This document shows positions 44,661 through 53,825 of a stretch of DNA of 64,000 nt, one piece after another. Location of the stretch: contig NZ_QGGO01000023.1 of the NCBI RefSeq assembly GCF_003148625.1, forward strand, positions 1-64,000, given 5' to 3'. Position numbers and translations under genes: made by a program. Every line of letters begins with the position of its first letter. The first letter of the stretch is position 1. The notes beneath the pieces are model-generated. The model saw only the letters and a list, made by a program, of their open reading frames with translations, had not been told where the DNA came from and made no database searches. The DNA comes from Arcicella aurantiaca (GTDB lineage: Bacteria > Bacteroidota > Bacteroidia > Cytophagales > Spirosomataceae).

Positions 44661-47111
44661 TTATTTGAGAAAATGGTAATTCAATTGAGCACCCATCAAT
44701 CGTGGTGTACCAAAAATCCAGTTATAGATATTAATAGTACCTCCATTAAATGATGAATAAGTAATAATGCGATTATCTTCAAGATTTTGAGCAAACAAGC
44801 CTACATCAAATTTTCCTCCTTTGGCGGTATAAGTAATGTTAAGGTCTGTTTTGGTATAAGACGGTTGTTTATCCATCTCATAATTAAAGGCTGTGGTATA
44901 ATAATTAGATTTGAATAAGGTCTGAATACCTGCATTCAACACGCCACTACCTATTTTAAAATCATGGTTATAGCCTGCCGTAATAGTTACTTTTGGAGCC
45001 ATTGGAGCTACCTTTCCTGTTAAATCTACGTTTCTGACATCTCCATTTACCACATTGGCAACTGTTTTTAATTCTGAATAAGTGGCATCTAATAAATTTA
45101 CTGAAAACTTGAATCTATCTGCTTTTGAAGCCACATATTCTCCGTCAATTTCTAAACCATTAACGCTACTAACTCCCGCATTTTGAATTGCCCCACCAAT
45201 AGCCGTTGAGATAAAAATACTTACTTGTTGATTTTTGTAGTCATAATGGAAAGCCGAAGCATTCAAGCGAAGTTTGTTATTGGCAAATTTGTTTTTAGTA
45301 CCAATTTCATAAGCCGTAAGGTCTTCTGGATTGTACTGCCCTAAATTGTCAAATCCACCTGCTTTGTAACCTGTGCTAACTTTGGCAAATAACATTTTAT
45401 TAGCATCCATTTTATATTCAAGTCCCAAAAGCCAAGTAGTTCTATTCCAGCTTCCTTCAGTCGGGATTCCTTCAAAAGGCTTCATGCCAGCTTGGGTAGC
45501 GGAAGTAGGTGCATTTGGATAAAAGAATCTGATAATTGACGGAGGACCAAACGGTGCCGAAGCAAGATTACCCCCACCCAATTTTTTTGTATCAGTTGTA
45601 TTTCTTAAACCAAGTGTTAAACCCAATTTTTCACTAACGTTATAAGTAGCCTGTGCAAAAACTGCCGATGTTTTAGAGCTAACATCTCTGATAAAAAAGT
45701 TCAGAAAAGGAATTTGCCCGCCAAAAGCTCCTGCCGCAGATGGTAAAAACAAACCACGTTTGGTCAATTGGTCTTCGTTGCCATAAAAACCACCTAATTG
45801 CCAGATTAATTTAGAAGACTCACCATTCAAACGAAGTTCATGACTTTGCGTATTTACACCAATATCATTATAAAAACTGAATGTTTCTGGCACAAAACCG
45901 TTTAGGGGTTGATAACCCGTCATGGATACTTTGCGAGTTCCGCCTGAGTAAGTTAGCGTTGCTTTCCCAAAATCATAAGCCATTTTACCTCTTAGTGCCG
46001 ACTGGTCTATTTTCATAAAACCTGTTGTAGCGACTGGATAATCATTAGGCAAACTGATAGTCCAATTGGTAGGTTCTTTGCCCTTTAAATCTGTAACAGT
46101 ACCCATATTTACGCCATATTGAGACGGTGCCTGTTGGTCTGTTTTATTTATTTCTCCAGCGATATAAACTGATAATGCTTTGGCAGGATTGAGCGACAAA
46201 CCCAAACGTGCTGCATACATATTTCCGTTATCTATTTTTCCAACTAATGCACCACCATCACGATAACCATCATGTTTTGATAAAATACCTGCGGCACGAA
46301 TTGCGGCAATTTTACCCAATGGTAAATTGACCATTCCATTTAATTTCAATGAGTTGTAGTTTCCATAACTCATTCCTAAATCAGCTTCGAGCGTTTGTGT
46401 TGGTTTTTTCGCAACAATATTTACTGCACCAGCCGTGGCATTTCTACCATACAATGTTCCTTGAGGGCCTTTCAAAACTTCCACACGGTCAAGGTCAAAC
46501 ATCGAAGCATTCAATGCTATGGGTCTGTTTAAATATTCTCCATCAATTCCCACTGTTACGGCTTGGTCAGAAAGTTCAGCCGCACCTTGATTACTACCTA
46601 CACCCCGTACATTTATTTGATTAAAAACGGTATTAGTGATAATATTAAGACTCGGAGCAATATTTTGTAATTGAAGTAAATCCGTAATACCTTGTTTCTG
46701 AATGTCTTTGCCACGTACCAAATCCATCGTAATAGGTACTCGTTGTGCAGAAACCGAACGATTTTCAGCCGTTACAACTACTTCTTCTAAACTTGCTAAG
46801 GCTTCATTCAACGAAATGTTAATCGTTTTTTGGTCGCCAATTATACTTTCTTGTAATTCATATCCTACAAATGAAAAAATCAAGATTTGATTTTTTCGAA
46901 CATCAATTGTAAAAACTCCTTCTCTATTCGTGGTTGTCCCTTTGTTTGTGCCTTTAATAATGACACTAACTCCTGATAATTTTTCGCCACTATTGGCTGA
47001 AACTGTACCCGTAATGTTTTGGGCATAAAGTAATTTGCTGGTAAGCAATAAAAACAATAAATTCAGCATGATACTATGCCGATTTCTGTAAATTGAAAGA
47101 GTTTTTTTCAT
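44661..47111 (-). CDS. TonB-dependent receptor (no SusD partner)
   Basis: 816 residues. Signal segment (MLNLLFLLLTSKLLYAQ), a CarboxypepD_reg-like domain about 30-110 (GEKLSGVSVIIKGTNKGTTT), a TonB-box region EEVVVTAENRS, a plug with VRGVGSNQGAAELSD and LKGPQGTLYGRNATAGAVNI, and a barrel ending in LNYHFLK. It resembles FecA/sphingomonad-type receptors for small ligands such as plant phenolics rather than SusC; no SusD follows. It heads the catabolic operon, so its likely ligand is the glycoside itself. A -7 box and an inverted repeat lie upstream. Confidence 0.92.
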   Translation of the reverse strand: MKKTLSIYRNRHSIMLNLLFLLLTSKLLYAQNITGTVSANSGEKLSGVSVIIKGTNKGTTTNREGVFTIDVRKNQILIFSFVGYELQESIIGDQKTINISLNEALASLEEVVVTAENRSVSAQRVPITMDLVRGKDIQKQGITDLLQLQNIAPSLNIITNTVFNQINVRGVGSNQGAAELSDQAVTVGIDGEYLNRPIALNASMFDLDRVEVLKGPQGTLYGRNATAGAVNIVAKKPTQTLEADLGMSYGNYNSLKLNGMVNLPLGKIAAIRAAGILSKHDGYRDGGALVGKIDNGNMYAARLGLSLNPAKALSVYIAGEINKTDQQAPSQYGVNMGTVTDLKGKEPTNWTISLPNDYPVATTGFMKIDQSALRGKMAYDFGKATLTYSGGTRKVSMTGYQPLNGFVPETFSFYNDIGVNTQSHELRLNGESSKLIWQLGGFYGNEDQLTKRGLFLPSAAGAFGGQIPFLNFFIRDVSSKTSAVFAQATYNVSEKLGLTLGLRNTTDTKKLGGGNLASAPFGPPSIIRFFYPNAPTSATQAGMKPFEGIPTEGSWNRTTWLLGLEYKMDANKMLFAKVSTGYKAGGFDNLGQYNPEDLTAYEIGTKNKFANNKLRLNASAFHYDYKNQQVSIFISTAIGGAIQNAGVSSVNGLEIDGEYVASKADRFKFSVNLLDATYSELKTVANVVNGDVRNVDLTGKVAPMAPKVTITAGYNHDFKIGSGVLNAGIQTLFKSNYYTTAFNYEMDKQPSYTKTDLNITYTAKGGKFDVGLFAQNLEDNRIITYSSFNGGTINIYNWIFGTPRLMGAQLNYHFLK

Positions 47112-47226
47112 ACTTTTGTGGGGGTTTATTTTTCTAAGATTTTAAATTCCACTTTACAATTTGAAGCCATTTCTGTTCGTAGCAGAGGTGGCTTTTTTTA
47201 TTGAATTATAGAAATATTTTCTTAGA

Positions 47227-47270
47227 CAAAAGTAATATTAGAATAGTATAATTATTTATCTATATTATTC
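47227..47270 (-). promoter_or_regulatory. Promoter region of the catabolic operon
   Basis: On the minus strand TACTTTTG (47227-47234) fits TAnnTTTG. Six bases further out is an inverted repeat, GAATAGTATA, ten bases, TATATTATTC (one mismatch). It differs from the TTTTATTGTCTA operator, so it could be the AraC target. The 5' UTR would be about 110 bases. Confidence 0.5.
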
Positions 47271-47474
47271 CAATACACTACAATATCAATCAATTTCACA
47301 AAACAAGCCCTCATAATAGACAATATGTTCGGCATAAATGGATTTTTTTTGATTACTCGCATCGACGCACTTCCTAAAATATCACGGAATTATAAGATTA
47401 GTGATTTATATTAAGAGACGTTATCTTTTAAATTGCCTTTGCTTTTCAGAAAAATTTACCCTCAGTTATTACCA

Positions 47475-47845
47475 ATCTTATACCCATTTTAAAGAGTTGA
47501 TGCGTACTTTATGGAAGTCGTCTTTCAAAAGGCTACGGTTTATACACAAGTATTTGAATATCTATTTAGAGCCATAGGCTCGGTTAAATTTTGTAGCGGT
47601 GGGTTTTAAATTACCGAAAATGATGCGAAAAGCCATTTTAGAGCCAGATGCTCGACCCATTTTAAATGCCTCGTTCCTACGGAACTCAAAAAATGGGCAT
47701 TTTCATTTTCGGTGGGTTAAAACCCACCGCTACAAAATCGGTCAAGCCTACGGCTTTTTTATTCTATAAATTTGTGTATAAACCGTAGCTTTCAAAACGA
47801 CGACTTCCGTTGAGGCTCAGCTACGCAATACCTTTTTTAAATTGT
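47475..47845. repeat. Dispersed palindromic element family B, long copy
   Basis: The outer arms (TTTTAAAGAGTTGATGCGTAC and GCTACGCAATACC) and the inner ACGGTTTATACACAA and GTGTATAAACCGTAGC blocks face each other around AGCCGTAGGC and GGTGGG units. The centre carries an extra facing pair (GAGCCAGATGCTCGACCC; AATGGGCATTTTCATTTTCGG). It has no coding capacity. Confidence 0.85.
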
Positions 47846-48318
47846 ATTATTATTGAATTGTTAGAAAATAAGTACCAACCCTTATCAAATAGAATGCGGC
47901 AAAAATTACTTATGAAAAGTTTAGTTTCAAGTAATAATGAGTATGAGAGTTTAATCAAGCCTTTCAAAATAAGAAGAATATAAAAATAGGCTATCGAAGC
48001 AGATGATTGAGCAAAAGCGAATGGCAACGCTCATCAATAATATGTATAAACGGGATTGGTCTGAACGAAAATAAACCAATCATTTTTGTGAACATAGAAG
48101 TCACAAAATGATTGGTTTATTACGTTATGAATTATGGGAAATTTACTCAGAAAGCCCCTTCAATAGAAATTAGGCGATAAGTAATGAGACAAATTAAAGT
48201 GTCATTTTAATATTAGACTTCTTGCGAAAGTGTTTTATCAACTCTATGGACTATGCAATTTGAACTATATTTTAAACTGTACGCTACTTACTTTTACCAT
48301 TAGCATAATTTTAGTTGT
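47846..48318. other. Intergenic remainder: possible gene tail, hairpin and half element
   Basis: On the plus strand 47973-48074 reads EEYKNRLSKQMIEQKRM, then ATLINNMYKRDWSERK and a stop, a peptide that looks like the end of a real protein but has no start; I do not recognise it. It is followed by a hairpin (48070-48120) and a single family A arm at 48213-48237 with one mismatch. Nothing else is seen. Confidence 0.4.
48070..48120 (-). terminator. Terminator-like hairpin downstream of the receptor operon
   Basis: ATAAACCAATCATTTTTGTG and CACAAAATGATTGGTTTAT form a long stem with one bulged T and a nine-to-eleven-base loop. It lies about 200 bases past the stop of the minus-strand receptor gene. 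Confidence 0.55.
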
Positions 48319-50709
48319 TTAAAATTCTTTAGAAAACTTATTCTCCATCAATTTGTCTTTCAACAAAGATTTGAAGGAATACGCATAAGTAATCATAATT
48401 GCTCTGGTATCGGCTTTTTGATTTCTAACACTATTAAAATCTGTGCTATAAACATTTGTACCACTTTGAAGCGTATTAAAAACATCAACAAGCACTAAAC
48501 CCAATCTTGCATTTCCTTTTCCAAGTTTTTGCTGAAAACCCAAATCAACATTATAAAGTGGAATTAAACGCCCCTGAGGCGTTGTTTGAGCAGAATTATA
48601 ATTGCCGATAATCTGTAATTTTCCCCTTTTAGAAACATTAAAATTATTAATAAGTTTTCCGAACCAGTTAAAAGAACTTTGCACAACATCTGTTGCAATA
48701 TTACTACCGTTTAGTTCTTGTTGAAACAAGGTTAAACTGGCATTTAAGTCGTAAAACTGCCCAATTTTTGTGGTAAAAATGTTTTCTAAACCATAACTAT
48801 TGGCAGTACCAATATTCACAGGCAAACGCAAAACCACTCCATTTCCCATTGATTGTAAATAAGCTCTAATGGTGTTTTCAGAATGACGATAAAACAAGTT
48901 TGTAGAAAGCGTTGTATTATCCCATTCTTTATTATAGCCCATTTCAAGAGCTTGAATAATTTCAGGCTTTAAAAAAGGGTTTCCACTGTGCGGATTTAGC
49001 ACGTCAGTAATATCAACAAATGGGTTCAATTCATCTAATTCTGGACGGTTGATTCTTTTGGCATAACTCAATTTCCAAAATTCAGACGCATTTATGGCAT
49101 AACTAATATTAGCCGTTGGGAAAAACTTTAAATATTGATTAGAAAACTGAGTGCTTTTATTCGTTGTCTCTCCATTATTGTTTACATTTTCCATTCTTAA
49201 ACCCAACTCATATTTCAATTTTCCAGCCTCAGAATTACCTATATACGAATGAAAAAGTGCATAAAAAGCATGAATTTGCTCGTTGAACTTAAAGATATTA
49301 GTAGTCGCTGTATTAATTACATAAACATTATCTTTCTTGTCGGCAGCCTCATAATCAGTGGTAATGTTACGAAAAGTAGCTTTATAACCTGTTTCTAAAA
49401 TACCGTTGGTGGTAAGTGGCACGCCATAATCAATGATGATATTTGAAATATTAGAATCTTCATTATTATGCGTTCTTTGTAAAAAAGGGCTTCCTGCCAA
49501 AGCTAAACTTTCCGCTAAATTTTGGGTGACAATATCTGTATTTTCGTTACTTTTTTCAAGGGAAGTTGTAATATTTGCCGAGAAAGTTTTTTGTGGATTA
49601 TCGAATTTTCGGGTATAATTTAAAGCAAATTCACCCACTTTAGCTTTTTGATATTCCCATGAATGACGGTCATTTCCAGAGACAAAACCATTATTCGACT
49701 TCTGAATAATACTTACTAAATCTTCATCATTATCTTGTGCTTTAAAATTCCCAATCGCTTCAAAAGCAAAACTATTTTTTTCATTTGGCGAAAAATCAAG
49801 GTTCAATTTTAGATTTTGTAATCGCTCCATTCTTTCATCCTTTCTATTTTGATTAATCAGGTAAGTATCAGGCAAATTAAAGTTAGTACGTTGTGAAGTA
49901 ATGTTTTTTATTCTTCCCGCAAAACGATTATCATATCCCAAACCTATATTCCATTTCTCCGTTTTATGATTTAAAATCAGAGAACTACTCGCTCTACCCC
50001 TCGCACCAAAGCCTGCTCCTACCACAATAGCTCCGTTTGTGCCACTTTGATTATTTTTTTTGAGTTTAATATTGATAATTCCACTCTGTGCGTTGGCATC
50101 ATATTTGGCAGATGCGTTGTTGATAACTTCAATACTTTCGATGCTACTGGCGGGTATTTGGTCGGCATTTGCCAGTTTAGAATTTCGCCCGTTAATCAAA
50201 ATCAAGGGTGTTTTTCCTCGCAAGGTGATAGCTCCATCGGCATCGACGGCAATGGTTGGTGTACTTTTTAATAGGTCGGTTGCTGTCCCTCCTATTTGTG
50301 CGATATTGGCAGCAGCATTTACCACAAAACCTTCATTAGTTTTTTCAATAAGCTTTTTTTGAGTAGTAACCACAACTTCATTCAACAATTTTGTATCTGT
50401 AAAAAGCTGAATATCAGTTAAATTAACCACAGAACTATTGATTTTCTTACTTTGTGACAAATAACCAATCAGCGATATTTTCATTAAAAAATCACCCTGT
50501 TCTGGCAATTGAAAATGGTATTTTCCAAGCGAATCGGTTACAGCAAAATACAGAACTTTGGTTGTATCAATCATTTTAGACAAGGTAACATTCGCAAATT
50601 CGACAGGTTGTTGTTTATCAAGGATTCTTCCAGAAAGGCTTATATTTTTTTGGGCAAAAGAGGTTATGCTCGTTACGAACAGAATAATGATTATCAGAAA
50701 TTTCTTCAT
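48319..50709 (-). CDS. TonB-dependent receptor, outer-membrane barrel family 3
   Basis: 796 residues. Signal peptide (MKKFLIIIILFVTSITSFAQ), CarboxypepD_reg-like domain (about 22-100), plug with NEVVVTTQKKLIEKTNEGFVV and TLRGKTPLILINGRNSKL, then a barrel with NRPELDELNPFVDITDVLNPHSGNP. Same family as the broken receptor at 11946, and this copy is intact. It follows the histidine kinase by 62 bases on the same strand, so it probably forms an operon with the two-component pair. Ligand unknown; the family often handles metals or peptides. Confidence 0.9.
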   Translation of the reverse strand: MKKFLIIIILFVTSITSFAQKNISLSGRILDKQQPVEFANVTLSKMIDTTKVLYFAVTDSLGKYHFQLPEQGDFLMKISLIGYLSQSKKINSSVVNLTDIQLFTDTKLLNEVVVTTQKKLIEKTNEGFVVNAAANIAQIGGTATDLLKSTPTIAVDADGAITLRGKTPLILINGRNSKLANADQIPASSIESIEVINNASAKYDANAQSGIINIKLKKNNQSGTNGAIVVGAGFGARGRASSSLILNHKTEKWNIGLGYDNRFAGRIKNITSQRTNFNLPDTYLINQNRKDERMERLQNLKLNLDFSPNEKNSFAFEAIGNFKAQDNDEDLVSIIQKSNNGFVSGNDRHSWEYQKAKVGEFALNYTRKFDNPQKTFSANITTSLEKSNENTDIVTQNLAESLALAGSPFLQRTHNNEDSNISNIIIDYGVPLTTNGILETGYKATFRNITTDYEAADKKDNVYVINTATTNIFKFNEQIHAFYALFHSYIGNSEAGKLKYELGLRMENVNNNGETTNKSTQFSNQYLKFFPTANISYAINASEFWKLSYAKRINRPELDELNPFVDITDVLNPHSGNPFLKPEIIQALEMGYNKEWDNTTLSTNLFYRHSENTIRAYLQSMGNGVVLRLPVNIGTANSYGLENIFTTKIGQFYDLNASLTLFQQELNGSNIATDVVQSSFNWFGKLINNFNVSKRGKLQIIGNYNSAQTTPQGRLIPLYNVDLGFQQKLGKGNARLGLVLVDVFNTLQSGTNVYSTDFNSVRNQKADTRAIMITYAYSFKSLLKDKLMENKFSKEF

Positions 50710-50771
50710 TTTTAGAATTTTAAATTATTATGGCACAAATCACTTACTGAATTTTGAAGAAATTTTGAATT

Positions 50772-52061
50772 TTAGAAAATTATCCTAAAAATATGAAAAT
50801 CATTTTCGTAAGAATAGCTGATTTGCCAAGTATGCAGGTCGGTTATTTTCTTCACAATGGCTAAACCTAAGCCATTTCCTTGCGTAGAAACATTGGTTTT
50901 GGCAAAACGATGAAAAAGTTGAGTTTGTGGAATAGCCTCATTTTTGCCTGTATTTTTTACTTCCAAACTCGTTTGATTTAAACATATTTCAATACTACCA
51001 CCAACGTCATTATGCCTGATTGCATTGAATAGTAGATTATTTATCAATATTTCGGCAAGGGAAAAATTAGCAAAATGAACAGATTTTTCGGCAGATTTTA
51101 TGTTTAATTTTATTTGTTTAGTATCACATTGTTCTTGCCAAAAATCTAAGTTTGAGATTAATAGGCTATTCAAATTAACTTCATTTTTATCGAATATTTG
51201 TTGGTCGAGCCGACTGAGCAATAATAGATTTTTATTCAACCGACTAAGCCGAGAAGTAGCTTCATTTAGCTGCTCCAAAAGTTGCATTTGTTGGTTTGTA
51301 AGTTCTGGAACTTGTAAAAATGTATCAATCTTCGACTTTAATATGGCTACGGGGGTTTGGAGTTCGTGGGCAGCATTTTCGGCAAATTCACGTTGAATTT
51401 TATACGATTTACTGACACGATTTACCAAATCAGTTAAAACCGACATCAAACGATTGAATTCATTAATATTTGACGTAAAAAATTGGGGAGATGTTTCCGA
51501 TTTCTCAATTTCAAAGGTTTCTAAAACTGCTAAATTTTGGTAAAATGATTGCCAAATCCTTTTATTGAGCCAACGAGTTATCAAGATTGTCCCCAATAAA
51601 ATGAAAATCAATAACACGATGATAAATTGAATAATTTTCACAAACCAATCTCTTTCTTCGATGAGGTTTTGTTTAATTTGAACGGTAAAGGGCTTGTTTT
51701 CTATTAAAACCGAAGAATATAAAACTCGATAAGGCTCATGTTCATCTACAAGGGTATCGTAAAAAAATTGCTGTTGAATATAATCTTTGGTGATAATTTG
51801 AGCAGTATCAGTTATTTTGAAATCACGATTAAAACGATTCCATTGATAAATATCTGTTGTCTTTAATTTTGGTAAAATGTATTTCTGAAATTCGTTTTTC
51901 TCTAATTTCAGCCCTTCATCAACATCATCGAGATACAGTTTTTGAAACCAAACGAAAATAATAGGGATAAAAAGTAACAACAATAAAAATGCAAAAATCA
52001 AATAGCCTTTGAGCGTTTGATTTAACAATTTTGATTCTTTTTTGGTAGTTAGCTTTGCCAT
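50772..52061 (-). CDS. Sensor histidine kinase
   Basis: 429 residues. Two membrane helices (about 17-39 and 142-163) flank a short sensor loop with DFKITDTAQIITKDYIQQQ. A linker leads to HisKA with the phospho-acceptor H232 in AENAAHELQTPVAILKSK. The ATPase domain has the N box (NNLLFNAIRHNDVGG) and G box (TQGNGLGLAIVKKITDLH). Its ATG overlaps the response-regulator gene by 13 bases, so the two are coupled. The membrane layout is that of classic QseC/PhoR-type kinases. Confidence 0.93.
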   Translation of the reverse strand: MAKLTTKKESKLLNQTLKGYLIFAFLLLLLFIPIIFVWFQKLYLDDVDEGLKLEKNEFQKYILPKLKTTDIYQWNRFNRDFKITDTAQIITKDYIQQQFFYDTLVDEHEPYRVLYSSVLIENKPFTVQIKQNLIEERDWFVKIIQFIIVLLIFILLGTILITRWLNKRIWQSFYQNLAVLETFEIEKSETSPQFFTSNINEFNRLMSVLTDLVNRVSKSYKIQREFAENAAHELQTPVAILKSKIDTFLQVPELTNQQMQLLEQLNEATSRLSRLNKNLLLLSRLDQQIFDKNEVNLNSLLISNLDFWQEQCDTKQIKLNIKSAEKSVHFANFSLAEILINNLLFNAIRHNDVGGSIEICLNQTSLEVKNTGKNEAIPQTQLFHRFAKTNVSTQGNGLGLAIVKKITDLHTWQISYSYENDFHIFRIIF

Positions 52062-52723
52062 TTATATCCTAATCCGTAAACTGTTTTTATATAGTCGTTT
52101 GCCCCTGCGGCTGATATTTTTTTCTTCAGATTTTTAATATGTGCATAGATAAAATCGTGGTTTTCAAGCATATCAGCCATATCTCCAGAAAGGTATTCTG
52201 CTAAAACAGCTTTTGAAAGCACACGGTTTTTATTGCCAATCAGATAAACCATTAGGTCAAATTCTTTTTTGGTTACATCAATTAATTGTCCATTGACATG
52301 AATGGTTTTTGCCAAAATCTCAACCCGAATTTCGTTAAAAATAAGGGTATTATTTCCTTCAAACTTTTTCCGACGAATAACGGCTTGTATTCTCGCCATC
52401 AATTCTGCTAAATGAAACGGTTTCATTAAAAAATCATCTGCTCCTAAATTTAGCCCTTCAATTCTGATTTCTAAAGTATCTTTTGCAGAAATAATGATAA
52501 TGCCATCCAGTTTTTGAGCCTCTTTCAATTGTTCGAGAAGAGCCATTCCATTTCCGTCGGGTAAACTGAGGTCAAGCAAAATACAGTCATAATCATAACT
52601 CTGAATTTTATCGCTGGCATCTTTAAAAGTTGCCACCCATTCACAGATAGTTTCCTGATTACTCAAGTAATTGATAATATCCAATGCCAAAGTTTTTTCG
52701 TCTTCTATTAGTAATATTTTCAT
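52049..52723 (-). CDS. OmpR-family response regulator
   Basis: 224 residues. The receiver domain (1-118) has the acidic pocket (IEDE), the phospho-acceptor D51 in CILLDLSLPDGNG and lysine in FLMKPF. The C-terminal winged helix has KEFDLMVYLIGNKNRVLSKAVLAEYL and IKTVYGLGYKWQS. It is first in the operon with the kinase and TonB receptor. The promoter should lie in 52724-52880, next to the family A palindrome at 52883. Confidence 0.95.
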   Translation of the reverse strand: MKILLIEDEKTLALDIINYLSNQETICEWVATFKDASDKIQSYDYDCILLDLSLPDGNGMALLEQLKEAQKLDGIIIISAKDTLEIRIEGLNLGADDFLMKPFHLAELMARIQAVIRRKKFEGNNTLIFNEIRVEILAKTIHVNGQLIDVTKKEFDLMVYLIGNKNRVLSKAVLAEYLSGDMADMLENHDFIYAHIKNLKKKISAAGANDYIKTVYGLGYKWQS

Positions 52724-52882
52724 TTGAAAGAAACCGTTTTTATAAATGAATACGTAAAAAAGAGGGTTTTAGTCTCTAAAAGAGGGTAATTTGGCTATTT
52801 ATTTACTTTGCTAAAGTAGAACTAAGAACTTCTTTAAAAGTCTTTGTTCAATAAGAGGTCAATACTATTACAATGTACTTAA

Positions 52883-52935
52883 TAGACTTCCTGCGAAAGT
52901 GTTTTAAGTCATAAAACACTTTCGCAGGAAGTCTA
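52883..52935. repeat. Family A palindromic element, copy 3 (minimal, 53 bp)
   Basis: Same 24-bp perfect arms (TAGACTTCCTGCGAAAG start) with loop AGTCA. It is flanked by TTAA on both sides, which could be a target-site duplication. It separates the two-component operon from the plasmid origin. Confidence 0.9.
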
Positions 52936-53000
52936 TTAAAGCTCTATTGCCCGACGAAGTTACTATTCCTTTTCTATTTGCAATACTCACCGATAGCTTT

Positions 53001-53784
53001 AAACGGAGGTTTTTGTAATTTTTCAAATGAGCAAAACCTCCCTAAAAAATACATTAAGCGGAGATTTTTGCAAAAGAAAATAATACTTAATTAACTAATA
53101 ATCAAACACTTGCGTTTTATTTATTTTATCACAATTAATTAAAACAAGGCAAAATCTATTTAAAGTATGCAAATACATTTCTTCAAGCGGAGTTTTTTGT
53201 CACAAAACATATCTTTAACAACCTAAAAATCAACCACTTACATCAATTGTGGAAAAACACAAAATTCTTCTATTTATAATTAAGTTTTTCCCATAGGCTC
53301 TAAATTATAATAAGCGGAGATTTTTGCAAAAACAATCATTCGTAATCTACTGTAAATGAACTACTTACAAATACATGTCGATAATATTCAATACTTTTTT
53401 TTCAATAAACAACAAATTATTCTATCTCATAAATGTCATAAGCGGAGTTTTTTGTAAAAAATATTATTTCTATTTATTTAAAAATCAATCACTTAGCGAT
53501 AAAACGGAGATTTTTGTAAGCATTTGAATAGTCAATTATCTTTCTTATTAAGTTCTACTGTGGATATTTTACCAAACAAAAGCTAAAACCTATTATTTTT
53601 AGTAATTGGCTCTTGATTTTTATTTAATTTATCAAAATAATTTGTTTGATTTAGGGCGTTCTAACTTGTTGATTTTCAATATATTACTGGCATTAAGCGG
53701 AGTTTTTTGTAAGCGAAGCGGAGTTTTTTGTAAAAATTTCAAAAATAAGCGGAGTTTTTTGTAGCGTTAAGCGGAGTTTTTTGT
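53001..53784 (+). other. Plasmid replication origin: ten iterons and a second spaced motif
   Basis: A 16-bp iteron, AARCGGAGWTTTTTGY (some copies with an extra T in the T-run in place of the W), is found on the plus strand at 53001, 53056, 53185, 53312, 53440, 53502, 53695, 53716, 53747 and 53769. The last four are clustered 21-31 bases apart just before the initiator gene. The copies at 53056, 53185, 53312 and 53440 are 127-129 bases apart. Each of these is followed 43-44 bases later by a second motif, AATCAAMCACTTR-like (53100, 53228, 53355, 53483). AT-rich sequence lies at 53570-53690. This is the layout of an iteron-controlled theta origin. Confidence 0.9.
53559..53567 (+). promoter_or_regulatory. 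DnaA-box-like site in the origin
   Basis: TGTGGATAT matches eight of nine bases of the reverse DnaA box TGTGGATAA. It lies between the spread and the clustered iterons, next to an AT-rich stretch that could be the unwinding region. Confidence 0.4.
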
Positions 53785-53825
53785 AAAATTGCTTATATTT
53801 GTTTAACCTAAAAGTTAATACCTAA

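Noticed and set aside
47821-48027. Minus-strand frame of 68 codons
   Set aside because: Hydrophobic low-complexity peptide overlapping the end of a family B repeat; no ribosome-binding site or homologue recognised.
48319-50709. SusC-type transporter
   Set aside because: No SusD follows, and the barrel motifs and the size (796 residues) fit outer-membrane barrel family 3 better.
53001-53784. CRISPR-like spacing of the 16-bp repeats
   Set aside because: Spacing ranges from 21 to 193 bases, the repeats sit directly upstream of a Rep_3 gene, and the layout is that of iterons.
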